Assembly: GCF_001423125.1 (NCBI RefSeq)
Contig: NZ_LMNW01000031.1
Span: 1 to 42,245 of the forward strand
Source of the DNA: Duganella sp. Leaf126
GTDB lineage: Bacteria; Pseudomonadota; Gammaproteobacteria; Burkholderiales; Burkholderiaceae_D
Length of the DNA: 42,245 nucleotides
Direction of reading: 5' to 3'
Part shown: piece by piece, positions 1 to 8,218 of the stretch
Layout of the letters: each line of letters starts with the position of its first letter
Numbering within the stretch: the stretch's first letter is position 1
Notes under the pieces: generated by a model
The model's input: only the letters and a program-made list of their open reading frames with translations
What the model was told of the DNA's origin: nothing
Databases searched by the model: none
Made by a program: the position numbers and the translations under genes

Positions 1-81
1 CCGGCCGAAGCTGAGGCAAACTACTATCAACAACTTTCCGAGCAGGCTATGTCACCTGACTCACACCAAACGGCCTCCTAA
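1..81 (+). CDS. 3' end of an unidentified upstream gene (partial)
   Basis: The window opens in a reading frame with no start codon that runs 26 codons to a TAA at 79-81. The peptide is hydrophilic (it includes NYYQQLSEQAMSPDSH) and I do not recognise it. It is in the same frame as the AAA ATPase remnant that follows, whose family resemblance begins only after this TAA. It may be the tail of a preceding gene, or debris from the event that removed the ATPase N-terminus. Confidence 0.2.
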   Translation, partial: PAEAEANYYQQLSEQAMSPDSHQTAS

Positions 82-2040
82 ATTTCCGGGGCGATTCAGG
101 GCGAGCAGGACATCGCCAACCTCGACGCCATCGCCGCGAAAAAGGCCGAAGCTGACGCGATAGGCAAGACCATCGACCAGTTGAGCAATACACTCCATGG
201 CGCGGACCAGAATTCGGGGAAGAAAGGGGAACTGGTCGAGCTTGAAGCACACATCAAGGACAAGTGCTGGGCTCAGCAGCAGAAGCACGCAAACATCTTT
301 AAGGAGGCGTTCACGGGCTCTCGCAATAGCTCCGAGCGATTCAAGGAGCGTACGCTCACGGAGATGGCGTCGAACAAGGCCGAGCTAAAACCGCTGAACT
401 ATCTAACCGAGAAGGCCAAGACCGTTTTCGGGCCGACTCCCACCATTGAGTCTGCGGTTCCGGCGCTTGGCGCCACCGGGGTCACAGAGCACGAATCAAA
501 TCCAATCCTCACTAAGAAGGTTATCGGCAAGGAGGACGTGAATATCGCTGAGTTGATCCAGCGGCTGGGCAGCAGCGACTGGGTCAAACAAGGCCAAGTG
601 TTCTACGGAAAGAGCGCGCCCACGTGTCCATTTTGCCAGCAGAAGGTGATCGACGGCTTCGAGGCCAGCCTGTCGAGCTACTTTGACGAGACGTTCGAGC
701 AGGACACCAAGGCCATCGCCGATATGCAAAACAATTACGCCCGCGACGCTGACGCCTTACGCGCGAGGCTAAAAGCGGTTGCCGACGCAGAATCGAAGTT
801 CATGGACATGGCGGCGTTCGTTGCCGAGCAGTCGGCCATTGAGTCGCGGCTCGCCACGAACACGCTCCTGATATCCAACAAGCGCAAGGAACCGAGTCTC
901 CCCATTCAGCTCGAATCGCTGGCTGAAATGCTTGCCGCCGCCGTGAAGCTGATAGCGGAGGCCAACACCGCCGTCGCAGCCCACAACAAGATCGCTCAGA
1001 ATATCACCAAGGAGCGCTCCGACCTGACTGGCCAAGTGTGGAAGTATGTTCTGGAAGTGGAGCTCAAAGCAGACCTGGCCGCATATGTCACCAAGCGCGC
1101 AGGGCTCGTGGCCGCGATCACGAAACTGAGCGGGCAAATCCAAGAGGCCGGTGCATCCAAGCTTACAGCCGGGAAGGACATCAAAACGTTAGAGAAGTCA
1201 GCGACGAGCATCGAGCCCACCGTCGATGGAATCAACGCCCTCTTGAAGTCATTTGGCTTTCGAAGCTTCGCACTCGCCAAGGCGGACGATGGCCCGTTTT
1301 ACAAACTGGTCCGCTCCAATGGCAGCGACGCCAAGGAATCGCTCAGTGAAGGCGAGCGGTCGTTCGTTACGTTCCTCTACTTCTATCATCTACTCAAAGG
1401 CAGCGAGAACGAGAGCGGAATGACGGCCGACCGAGTCGTGGTATTCGACGATCCTGTCTCCAGTTTGGACAGTGACGTGCTGTTCATCGTCAGCAGCCTG
1501 ATCAAGTCGCTGTTCGACCACGTGCGTGAGAACAAGGGCAACATCAAACAGATTTTTATCCTCACGCACAACGTCTACTTCCACAAGGAGGTGACCTACA
1601 CCTCAAACCATCGCGAAGACACCAAGGCGGGTGAGCGGACATATTGGACCGTCAGAAAAGGCGACGCCGGGGCCACAGTTCAACAGCACCTACCCAACCC
1701 CATCAAGACCTCTTACGACTTGCTATGGGCCGAGCTGCGCCGCGAGGAGAAGTCTCCGTTGACGGTCCAGAATACAATGCGAAGAATACTTGAAAACTAT
1801 TTCAAGATTTTAGGTCGAAACGATTTCGACAAGATTTGCGACCAGTTCGAGGGCCAGCAGAAGGCCATGTGTCGTTCACTGTTCGCGTGGGTAAACGATG
1901 GCTCGCATTTTTCCCACGATGACGCGTTCTACACGTTCGACCAAGCCTCAATCGATGTGTATGTAGAAATCTTTAAGCAGGTCTTTGTCAAGGCGAACCA
2001 AGAAGCCCACTACGACATGATGATGGCTGGTCCGCAGTGA
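82..2040 (+). pseudogene. 5'-truncated AAA_13 family ATPase (PrrC/RloC-like)
   Basis: Frame 1 is open from 82 to the TGA at 2038-2040. The first usable start is TTG at 181 (619 residues). Residue numbers here count from that TTG. The ATPase C-terminal half is present: ABC-like signature LSEGERS near residue 391 and Walker B VVVFDDPVSSLD near 420. Long helical segments lie in the middle, with a CPFC pair near residue 149 that recalls the zinc hook of RloC. The usual N-terminal Walker A is absent, and family resemblance starts abruptly just after the stop at 79-81, so I read this as a 5'-deleted gene. Near the C-terminus, MRRILE followed 38 residues after the Glu by the His of NDGSH resembles the Arg-Glu-His anticodon-nuclease triad of PrrC/RloC, though similar residues occur more widely in AAA_13. 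Base composition is less GC-rich than the rest of the window. It could still be expressed from TTG 181, but without ATP binding. Its place beside a tRNA gene suggests an acquired defence-type gene. Confidence 0.6.
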
Positions 2041-2236
2041 TCTGGAACAAAGGTCGATGTACTGCAACTCGCATAGGGCTATAAAGCGCTAACGAAGGTG
2101 GCAAGGGCTTGAACTTCGGGCTGGCACAAGCATCCGACCATGAGCCGGTAGCGAGCCGCTAATACGGTTCATGACCTATTTCCACGAAAGCGAATGATTT
2201 CCACATAGAAATATTCAACCAACCATCAACCAAATC

Positions 2237-2261
2237 TTGACTTGATAGTCAATTTGATAGT
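2237..2261. repeat. small inverted and direct repeat in the AT-rich gap beside tRNA-Ser
   Basis: The 278-bp gap between the ATPase remnant and the tRNA is AT-rich and has no credible gene. It holds a perfect 6-bp inverted repeat, TTGACT (2237-2242) and AGTCAA (2247-2252) around TGAT. An overlapping direct repeat, TTGATAGT, lies at 2242-2249 and 2254-2261. Such motifs occur near recombinase binding sites, but nothing here identifies a function. Confidence 0.35.
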
Positions 2262-2318
2262 TAGTCATGCATAAAACCAAAAAAAATCCAATAAAATCAG
2301 CAACTTATATGCAATTAT

Positions 2319-2408
2319 TGGCGGAAGCGGTGAGATTCGAACTCACGAACGGCTCACACCGTCGGCAGTTTTCAAGACTGCTGCCTTCAACCACTCGGCC
2401 ACGCTTCC
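2319..2408 (-). tRNA. tRNA-Ser (anticodon UGA)
   Basis: The reverse complement starts GGAAGCG and ends CGCTTCC, discriminator G, then an encoded CCA (2319-2321), giving a 7-bp acceptor stem and 90 nt in all. It has the long variable arm of a class II tRNA. The anticodon stem GCAGT/ACTGC encloses loop CTTGAAA, so the anticodon is UGA (complement at 2372-2374), reading UCA-type serine codons. The TTCGAAT T-loop is intact. Its 3' end faces the lower-GC region on the left, the usual orientation for an island integrated at a tRNA 3' end. Confidence 0.97.
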
Positions 2409-2451
2409 TTTGTGCCGGCATTATACAGATTCCCCCCTGCTTTGGCGACAA

Positions 2452-4554
2452 CTACGCCGCCCGGTGCGCCCGGCCCGGGGTCCAGTTGGCGCGCAGGGCT
2501 TCTTCGAAGGCGGCCGCTTCCAGCGGTTTGGCGAACAGGTAGCCCTGCACTTCATTGCAGCCGCTGTTTTTCAGGAAGGCCAGCTGTTCCACGGTTTCCA
2601 CGCCTTCGGCGATCACCTTGTGCTTGAGTTGCTGGGCGATGCTGATGATGGTGTTGGCGATGGCGCAGTCGTTGGCGTCGTCTGGCAGGCCGATGGTGAA
2701 GGAGCGGTCGATTTTCAGGGTGTCGATCGGGAAGCGCTTGAGGTAGGACAGGCTCGAATATCCGGTACCGAAGTCGTCGAGCGAGAGCGTGACGCCGATG
2801 GCGGTGATGCGGTCCATGATGCCGATCACGCGGTCGATATTGTGCATCAGCGTGCTTTCGGTGATTTCCAGTTCCAGCCAGCTCGGCTCCAGGCCGTAGC
2901 GCGTCAGCGTGTCCTGCACGCGGCCCGGCAGCGAGGCCGTGAATTCGCGCGCGGAGACGTTGACGGCCAGGCGGATCGGCGGCAGGCCGGCGTCTTTCCA
3001 CAGCTTGGCCTGGGCGCAGGCCGCTTCGAGCACCCACTCGCCCACCTGCACCACCAGGCCGGTCGATTCGGCCAGCGGGATGAATTCGGCCGGCGGCACC
3101 AGGCCGCGCACCGGATGGCGCCAGCGCACCAGCGCTTCGGCGCCGATGATCTTGCCGTCTTCGATGCAGAACTTGGGCTGGTAGTGCAGCAGCAGCTCGC
3201 CGTTGCCGAGCGCGGCGCGCAGGCCGGTTTCGATGCGCATGCGCTCCTGCATGCCCTGGTTCATGTCCTGGCTGTAGAAGGCCACGTGGTCGCCGTCGGC
3301 GCCCATGCCGCCTTCCTGCTTGGCGCGGTACATGGCGATGTCGGCCAGGCGCAGCAGGGTTTCGGCGTCGTCGCCGTCCTGCGGATAGACGCTGATGCCG
3401 ATGCTGCCGCCCACGCGCAGGTCGTGACCGTCGATCAGCATCGGCGTGTTGAGCGTGGCCAGCAGCTTTTGCGCCACCATACTCGCTTCGAAGTGCTGGC
3501 CGATGTCGAACAGGCCGACGGCAAACTCGTCGCCACCCAGGCGCGCCACCAGGTCCTGGTCGCGCAGCACGGTGCGGAAGCGCCGCGCCACTTCGCACAG
3601 CAGCGCATCGCCGATCTTGCGGCCCAGCGTATCGTTGATCAGCTTGAAGCGGTTGAGATCGATGAACAGCACGCAGCCGTGCAGCCGGGCGCGCTGGGCC
3701 ACCATCAGCGCCTGGTCCACCAGCTTGGTCAGCAGGGTGCGGTTGGGCAGGTTGGTCAGCGCATCGTAATAGGCCAGGTGGTGGATGCGCTCCTCGGCCA
3801 TCTTGCGCTCGGTGATGTCGGTCAGGTAGGCGATCAGGCCGACCGAGCGCTGGTTGGCGTCGCACAGCGGCGACAGCGACAGGCTGGCCCAGAACACTTC
3901 GCCCGATTTCTTTTTGCGGCGCACTTCCATCAGGCGCCCGCCCTGCTCCAGGAACGGATCGTCGAATCCCATGTCCTCGTCTTCGTACAGGAACAAGATG
4001 TTGCGCCCCACCGCCTCCACCGCCGTATAGCCGAACAGCCGTTCGGCGCCTTTGTTCCAGCTGAGGATGAAGCCGTTCATGTCCATGGTCACCACCGACT
4101 CGTGAATATGATCGAGGATCTGCGCCTGGTGCTGCAGCTGCGCTTCCACCTGGGTGTAAGCGTGGGTCGTGCGTTGCGCCAGCGAGTGCACCTGCAACAC
4201 TCTGCCGGCCAGCGCGGCCAGGCTGGCCAGGTGCTGGCGGTCGCTGTCGCTGTAGTCGTGGCGACCGGACACGGTGAAGCGGCCGAAGTACTTGCTGTCG
4301 AACCAGATATCCTGCGTCAGCGTGGGCAGCGGCGCGTCGTTGGCCGCATGGATTTCCGGCGCTGGCAGCGTCGCCAGCAGCGAGGCGGCGTCGGCCGGCA
4401 GGTACTCGCCCAGCGGGCTGTCGGTCACGCCCCGCACGATGCGCCCCAGCTCCTGCACCAGCGCCTGGCCGCGCAGCCGCAGCACGGCGTCGCACAGCGC
4501 AGCGCTGCTGGTGATGAAATCGCTGATCGGCCTGGACTGGGAAGAGGTGCGCAT
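2452..4554 (-). CDS. diguanylate cyclase/phosphodiesterase (GAF-like, PAS, GGDEF, EAL)
   Basis: A 700-residue cytoplasmic c-di-GMP enzyme with no membrane segment. An N-terminal GAF-like region (about 10-125) is followed by a PAS domain (about 140-250), GGDEF (about 265-425) and EAL (about 440-690). The GGDEF motif is intact at 340-344 (RLGGDEF), with an RDQD inhibitory site five residues upstream. The EAL domain keeps EALVRW (473), [22 protein letters not shown] and AEGVET, so both synthesis and hydrolysis look possible. A GTG 36 bases upstream would overlap the preceding HDOD gene. I chose the ATG at 4554, which lies five bases after that gene's stop and has GGAG upstream. The close spacing indicates co-transcription with the HDOD gene. 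The ligand of the sensory domains is unknown. Confidence 0.93.
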   Translation of the reverse strand: MRTSSQSRPISDFITSSAALCDAVLRLRGQALVQELGRIVRGVTDSPLGEYLPADAASLLATLPAPEIHAANDAPLPTLTQDIWFDSKYFGRFTVSGRHDYSDSDRQHLASLAALAGRVLQVHSLAQRTTHAYTQVEAQLQHQAQILDHIHESVVTMDMNGFILSWNKGAERLFGYTAVEAVGRNILFLYEDEDMGFDDPFLEQGGRLMEVRRKKKSGEVFWASLSLSPLCDANQRSVGLIAYLTDITERKMAEERIHHLAYYDALTNLPNRTLLTKLVDQALMVAQRARLHGCVLFIDLNRFKLINDTLGRKIGDALLCEVARRFRTVLRDQDLVARLGGDEFAVGLFDIGQHFEASMVAQKLLATLNTPMLIDGHDLRVGGSIGISVYPQDGDDAETLLRLADIAMYRAKQEGGMGADGDHVAFYSQDMNQGMQERMRIETGLRAALGNGELLLHYQPKFCIEDGKIIGAEALVRWRHPVRGLVPPAEFIPLAESTGLVVQVGEWVLEAACAQAKLWKDAGLPPIRLAVNVSAREFTASLPGRVQDTLTRYGLEPSWLELEITESTLMHNIDRVIGIMDRITAIGVTLSLDDFGTGYSSLSYLKRFPIDTLKIDRSFTIGLPDDANDCAIANTIISIAQQLKHKVIAEGVETVEQLAFLKNSGCNEVQGYLFAKPLEAAAFEEALRANWTPGRAHRAA

Positions 4555-4559
4555 GATGG

Positions 4560-5801
4560 TTACAAGCTCCGGCTGACCTGCAGCGCCCACTGGTGGGCTT
4601 GTAATTGCGTCTGCCAGAACGCTGCGGCATCGATGCCGGCGTCGGCCAGCGCCAGGCGGCGCTGCGCGTCGGCCTGCGCGCCGCCATCGAGCAGCTTGAG
4701 CAAGTCGCCGAGCGGACCGGCGCGGTCGAGCAAGGCCATCACCACGTCGAGGTCGAGGCTGAGGGCGGCCACGATTTCGGTCATGTCCATGCCCAGCAAC
4801 ACGTCCAGCAGCGAGAACACACCGGTGACGAACGCCATGTCCTGGCGGTCGCGGTCGCCACCTTGCAGGGCGACCAGCGCTTCCATCTGCGCAGCCCGCA
4901 CGGCCGCCAGCGGCAGCAGCGGATTGGGCAGGCCATCGTCCTGCTGGCGCGCGTACAGCAGCAATTGCAACCAGCGCTGCAACTGGCGCCGGCCCAGCAC
5001 GTTAATCGCCTGGCTGAAGCTGTGCACGGGTGAGCTCAGCGCGAAAGCGGCCGAATTGACCAGTTTGAGCAGGTGGTAAGACAGCGACGGATCCTGCTTG
5101 AGCAGCAGTTCCAGTTCGTGGGTGTCGGCGTCGCGCGCCAGCAAACCCAACAGCGCCAGCAGGCGCTTGCGCGTGGTACCGTCGCCGGCACTGCCGTTGT
5201 CGCCATCGCCATGCCGCTCAGGGTTGGTGGCGAAGTCGCCCGTGAACCAGCTGAAGCCGGCCTGGGCGCAGACCTGGAGACGCGCTTCGCTGCGCATGTG
5301 CGACGCCAGGTGCGGACCGGGCTGGCCGGCCAGGGCCACGACCGGCGGCAGGTGCAGCGCAGCGTCCATCATCAGCGCGCGGGCGCCGCACAGGGTGGCA
5401 ATGGGGCCCGCGGTGACACCCTCGATCATGATGCGGAAACCGGCATCGGCCACGGCGGACAGCTTCTTTTGCGCTGCAGGATCGGCGCACGCGGCAGCCG
5501 GTACCCGCAGCAGCACGCGGTTGACAGGCAGGGAGGACAGTTGCGCCAGTTCGAGCCGGGCCGGTGCGGTCACCGGCACCACGATGTCGAGCGGCGCCAG
5601 CAGGTCGAACGCGCCCGGCGTTTTGAGCAGCGTGAGCGCAGCCTGGAACGGATGGTCGGCCTGCACACCCTGCGCGGCGTCCGGGTCGTGCTGGCCACCG
5701 GCCGCGAGCGGGGTGAGCAGGAGCGCCACCCAGGCGTACCGGGCGTCGGAGATTGCCGCAAGTTCCGCGAGCGGGAACGGCTGGTTATCGGTCGCTGGCA
5801 T
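4560..5801 (-). CDS. HDOD domain protein with degenerate EAL-like N-terminus
   Basis: A 413-residue protein. The C-terminal half (about 215-400) is an HDOD domain, recognisable by the [19 protein letters not shown] segment and the following helix with [14 protein letters not shown] domains resemble HD phosphohydrolases without the metal-binding residues and act in signalling scaffolds. The N-terminal half resembles the degenerate EAL-like region of YuxH-type proteins: I see [13 protein letters not shown] but no intact EAL signature or catalytic acids, so it is probably non-enzymatic. It is the first gene of a two-gene unit, stopping five bases before the GGDEF-EAL start. An AT-rich stretch upstream probably carries the promoter. 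A role in c-di-GMP-linked motility or surface control is inference from the pairing. Confidence 0.88.
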   Translation of the reverse strand: MPATDNQPFPLAELAAISDARYAWVALLLTPLAAGGQHDPDAAQGVQADHPFQAALTLLKTPGAFDLLAPLDIVVPVTAPARLELAQLSSLPVNRVLLRVPAAACADPAAQKKLSAVADAGFRIMIEGVTAGPIATLCGARALMMDAALHLPPVVALAGQPGPHLASHMRSEARLQVCAQAGFSWFTGDFATNPERHGDGDNGSAGDGTTRKRLLALLGLLARDADTHELELLLKQDPSLSYHLLKLVNSAAFALSSPVHSFSQAINVLGRRQLQRWLQLLLYARQQDDGLPNPLLPLAAVRAAQMEALVALQGGDRDRQDMAFVTGVFSLLDVLLGMDMTEIVAALSLDLDVVMALLDRAGPLGDLLKLLDGGAQADAQRRLALADAGIDAAAFWQTQLQAHQWALQVSRSL

Positions 5802-5894
5802 CGATTTCCCTGGAAAGATTCAGCGCGCGTTGTGCGTACCCTGTGCTATGTGCCATATGACGAAATTAATAGAACTTACCACATGGAAATTAAC

Positions 5895-5924
5895 TTTATA
5901 TTTTTACATAATTGCAATTTACAA
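5895..5924 (-). promoter_or_regulatory. possible sigma-70 promoter for the HDOD/GGDEF-EAL unit
   Basis: In the AT-rich 234-bp gap upstream of the HDOD gene, the minus strand reads TTGTAA (5924-5919), 18 bases, then TATAAA (5900-5895). The match is moderate and other AT-rich hexamers occur nearby, so this is only a candidate. Confidence 0.35.
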
Positions 5925-6035
5925 GTAGTCCGAATATAGCAGATATTGCCCAGCAAACACGAAATATTAGGAATTGCTTAATAGTATTAGGATAGCGACT
6001 CTAAAGTGTTGCAACCATACAAAAATTGCCCGTGC

Positions 6036-6653
6036 CTATTGTGCATGCTGGACCGCGAAACGGATCAGTTCCGCCTGCCCCTCGATGCCGAGCTTGCGCT
6101 TGATGTTGAGGCGGTGCGTTTCCACCGTGCGCACCGACAGGTCGAGCGCACGGGCGATCTGCTTGTTCGATTCGCCGTTGGCGATGTGGCGCAGCACCTC
6201 GTGCTCGCGCGACGTCAGCTGGTTGTCGGTATTTTGCGGCTGGGCCAGCTGGCGCGCCAGTGCGGCGCTGTAATAAATTCCGCCCGACATCACGGTTTCG
6301 ATGGCCACCACGATGTCCTTGCCTGGTGCATCCTTGAGCACGTAGCCGCGCGCGCCGGCCTGGATCGCCTGCGACACGTATTCGAGCTTGTCGTGCATCG
6401 ACAGGATCAATACGGCGATACGGGGGAAGGCCTGCTTGAACTGCGCGGTCGCCTCGATGCCGTTGGCGCCGCGCATATTGATGTCCATCAAGACCAGGTC
6501 GATCGGGTGGTGCGCCGCCTGTTCGAGCGCTTCGGCGGCGCCGCCGGCCTCGGCCACGACTTCGAATTGCGGCATCGCTTCGAGCCGGGCGCGCAGGCCG
6601 TCGCGCACCAGGGGGTGGTCATCGACCAGCAGGATTTTGATAGGTGTCGTCAT
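6036..6653 (-). CDS. NarL/FixJ-family response regulator
   Basis: A 205-residue regulator. The receiver domain (1-120) has the acidic pair DD at 11-12, phospho-acceptor Asp57 (LVLMDINM), the switch Ser of ILSMHD and the Lys of YVLKD. The C-terminal LuxR-type helix-turn-helix (about 140-200) reads LTSREHEVLRHIA, then SNKQIARALDLSVRTVETH. It lies 17 bases downstream of the sensor kinase gene on the same strand, so the two form an operon and cognate pair. The target is unknown. The divergent cstA gene on the far side of the kinase is the obvious local candidate, which is an inference from layout. Confidence 0.95.
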   Translation of the reverse strand: MTTPIKILLVDDHPLVRDGLRARLEAMPQFEVVAEAGGAAEALEQAAHHPIDLVLMDINMRGANGIEATAQFKQAFPRIAVLILSMHDKLEYVSQAIQAGARGYVLKDAPGKDIVVAIETVMSGGIYYSAALARQLAQPQNTDNQLTSREHEVLRHIANGESNKQIARALDLSVRTVETHRLNIKRKLGIEGQAELIRFAVQHAQ

Positions 6654-6670
6654 GGGTGTTTGCTGCCTGG

Positions 6671-8032
6671 TTAGCTGTTGTTGGCGGCGTAAGCCGTGAG
6701 CACGGTGCCGTCGGTGGACGAGACGATGCCGAAACGCCCGCCGATGGCGTCCATCCGCTCCATCATGTTGCGCAGGCCGATGCCGTGCTTCGGATGCAGG
6801 GCGATACGCTCGGCGTCGAAACCGCTGCCGTCGTCGCTGATGCGCAAGGTCACGCCGTGGGCGCTGCCGGTCAGGCGGATGCCGATGTGGCTGGCCCCGG
6901 CGTGGCGTTCGATATTGGTCAGCGCTTCCTGCGCCACCCGGAACAGCACGGTGTTGGCCACGTCCGACAGGACATCGACCACGCCGGTGCTATCGAAGTG
7001 TACCGGGGTTCCGGAGCTGAGCGTGTACTCCTGCCCCAGGTGATGCAGGGCCGCGGCCAGCCCCAGGTCGTCGAGGATGGCCGGACGCAGGTTGTGCGAA
7101 ATGCGGCGCACCTCGCCCATCACGTTGCTGAGCTGGTCCGCTGCGTGTTCAAACACGGCGGTCGCAGCCTGCTGCTGGTCGGGCCGGTTCGATGCGAGCC
7201 GGATCATGCCCGCTTCGATCTGCAGCTTGATCGACACCAGCCACTGGCTGATGCCGTCGTGCAGGTCGCGCGAGAGCCGCGCCCGCTCTTCTTCCTGCGA
7301 CTCCACCACGCGCTGCGCCAGCACCTTCAATTTGGCGTCGGCCACCCGGTGTTCGCTGATATTGAGAACCAGGCCGGCGCCGGCCACCAGCAGCGCGGCA
7401 GCAATCGCGATCAGGGCGATCCACAACATCGTGTTGTGGATGTTGCCCGATTGCTGGGTGTCGATCTGCGCCAGCGCCCGGTCCACGTCGTCGAGGTAGA
7501 TGCCGGTGCCCATCATCCAGCCCCACTCGGGCAGCGCGATCACGTAACCGAGCTTGGGCACCGCCTGCTGGGTCGAGGGCTTGACCCACATGTAGCGCTC
7601 CAGCCCGCCGCCGTTGCGGGCCCGCTGCAGCAGGTTCTGGATTGTCGGCCGGCCCATCGCGTCGCGCATCTGGTACAGGTTGCGGCCCACCAGGTCGGGC
7701 TGGCGCGGATGCATCAGGGTGTTGCCCTGCATATCGTAGAGGAAGAAATAGCCGTCATCGCCGTAGCTGAGCGACTGCAGGATGCGCTTGGCCTCGTTGC
7801 GGGTGGCCTCGTCGTTGCGGCCGGAATTGACCAGGTGCGAAATCGAATGGGAGGCCAGCGCCACGTAGTGCTTGAGTTCCGCCTCCTTGCTGCTCAGGTA
7901 GGCCTGCTGGATGGTGTCGCGCTGCTGCTGGGCCAGCAGGGCGGACTGGTGGCGCACCGCCAGCGCGATCGCGCACAGCGCGAAGATCAGCGGCGTGATG
8001 GCCAGGAAAATGACTTTTTGCCGCAACTTCAT
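6671..8032 (-). CDS. sensor histidine kinase with Cache domain (NarX/DegS-like core)
   Basis: A 453-residue membrane kinase. It has a first membrane helix (about 7-27), a periplasmic single-Cache domain (about 40-195, containing DGYFFLYDMQGNTLMHP and WGWMMGTGIY), a second helix (about 202-225), a HisKA_3 domain with His258 in RLSRDLHDGISQ, and a C-terminal ATPase domain (AQEALTNIERHA, DDGSGFD, HGIGLRNMMERM). The open frame continues far upstream across cstA in antisense. I chose the ATG at 8032 because it begins MKLRQK just before the first membrane helix and stays clear of cstA. No strong Shine-Dalgarno is visible. Single-Cache domains usually bind small carboxylates or similar molecules. 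Next to a CstA transporter, pyruvate or a related acid is a reasonable guess, but not shown. Confidence 0.92.
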   Translation of the reverse strand: MKLRQKVIFLAITPLIFALCAIALAVRHQSALLAQQQRDTIQQAYLSSKEAELKHYVALASHSISHLVNSGRNDEATRNEAKRILQSLSYGDDGYFFLYDMQGNTLMHPRQPDLVGRNLYQMRDAMGRPTIQNLLQRARNGGGLERYMWVKPSTQQAVPKLGYVIALPEWGWMMGTGIYLDDVDRALAQIDTQQSGNIHNTMLWIALIAIAAALLVAGAGLVLNISEHRVADAKLKVLAQRVVESQEEERARLSRDLHDGISQWLVSIKLQIEAGMIRLASNRPDQQQAATAVFEHAADQLSNVMGEVRRISHNLRPAILDDLGLAAALHHLGQEYTLSSGTPVHFDSTGVVDVLSDVANTVLFRVAQEALTNIERHAGASHIGIRLTGSAHGVTLRISDDGSGFDAERIALHPKHGIGLRNMMERMDAIGGRFGIVSSTDGTVLTAYAANNS

Positions 8033-8102
8033 CGGGGTGTGCTCGTGGATGGACTGTAGCCGGGATTTTACGCCTGTGCCGCACCATCCCCCTACGTAGA
8101 AA

Positions 8103-8117
8103 CACGCAGCGCGCGTG
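8103..8117. promoter_or_regulatory. candidate operator between kinase and cstA
   Basis: A perfect dyad CACGC-N5-GCGTG lies 13 bases before the proposed -35 of cstA, and a CTACGTAG palindrome sits just to its left. This is where an activator of cstA would bind, and the neighbouring NarL-type regulator is a candidate. No experimental motif is known to me for it. Confidence 0.3.
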
Positions 8118-8130
8118 CGTAATCCTGCGC

Positions 8131-8159
8131 TTGCCTCCATTATGTAATTCGTGAATACT
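8131..8159 (+). promoter_or_regulatory. possible sigma-70 promoter of cstA
   Basis: TTGCCT (8131-8136), a 17-bp spacer, then AATACT (8154-8159). Spacing is ideal and both hexamers are partial matches. The start codon of cstA is 60 bases further on, with a good GGAGGA ribosome site at 8210-8215. Confidence 0.4.
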
Positions 8160-8218
8160 CGCCATAAGCTGCCAGCATGCCGTATTGGCAAGAGCAGCAC
8201 CCATTCCTTGGAGGAAGC

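Noticed and set aside
1..2318. Direct repeat of the tRNA-Ser 3' end (att site) inside the window
   Set aside because: I did not find a second copy of the T-arm and acceptor sequence; any partner site would lie outside the window.
2410..5079. An 889-codon open frame on the plus strand opposite the GGDEF-EAL gene
   Set aside because: Antisense shadow of high-GC coding DNA; the peptide is rich in His, Gln and Arg with no domain, while the minus strand has clear GGDEF and EAL motifs.
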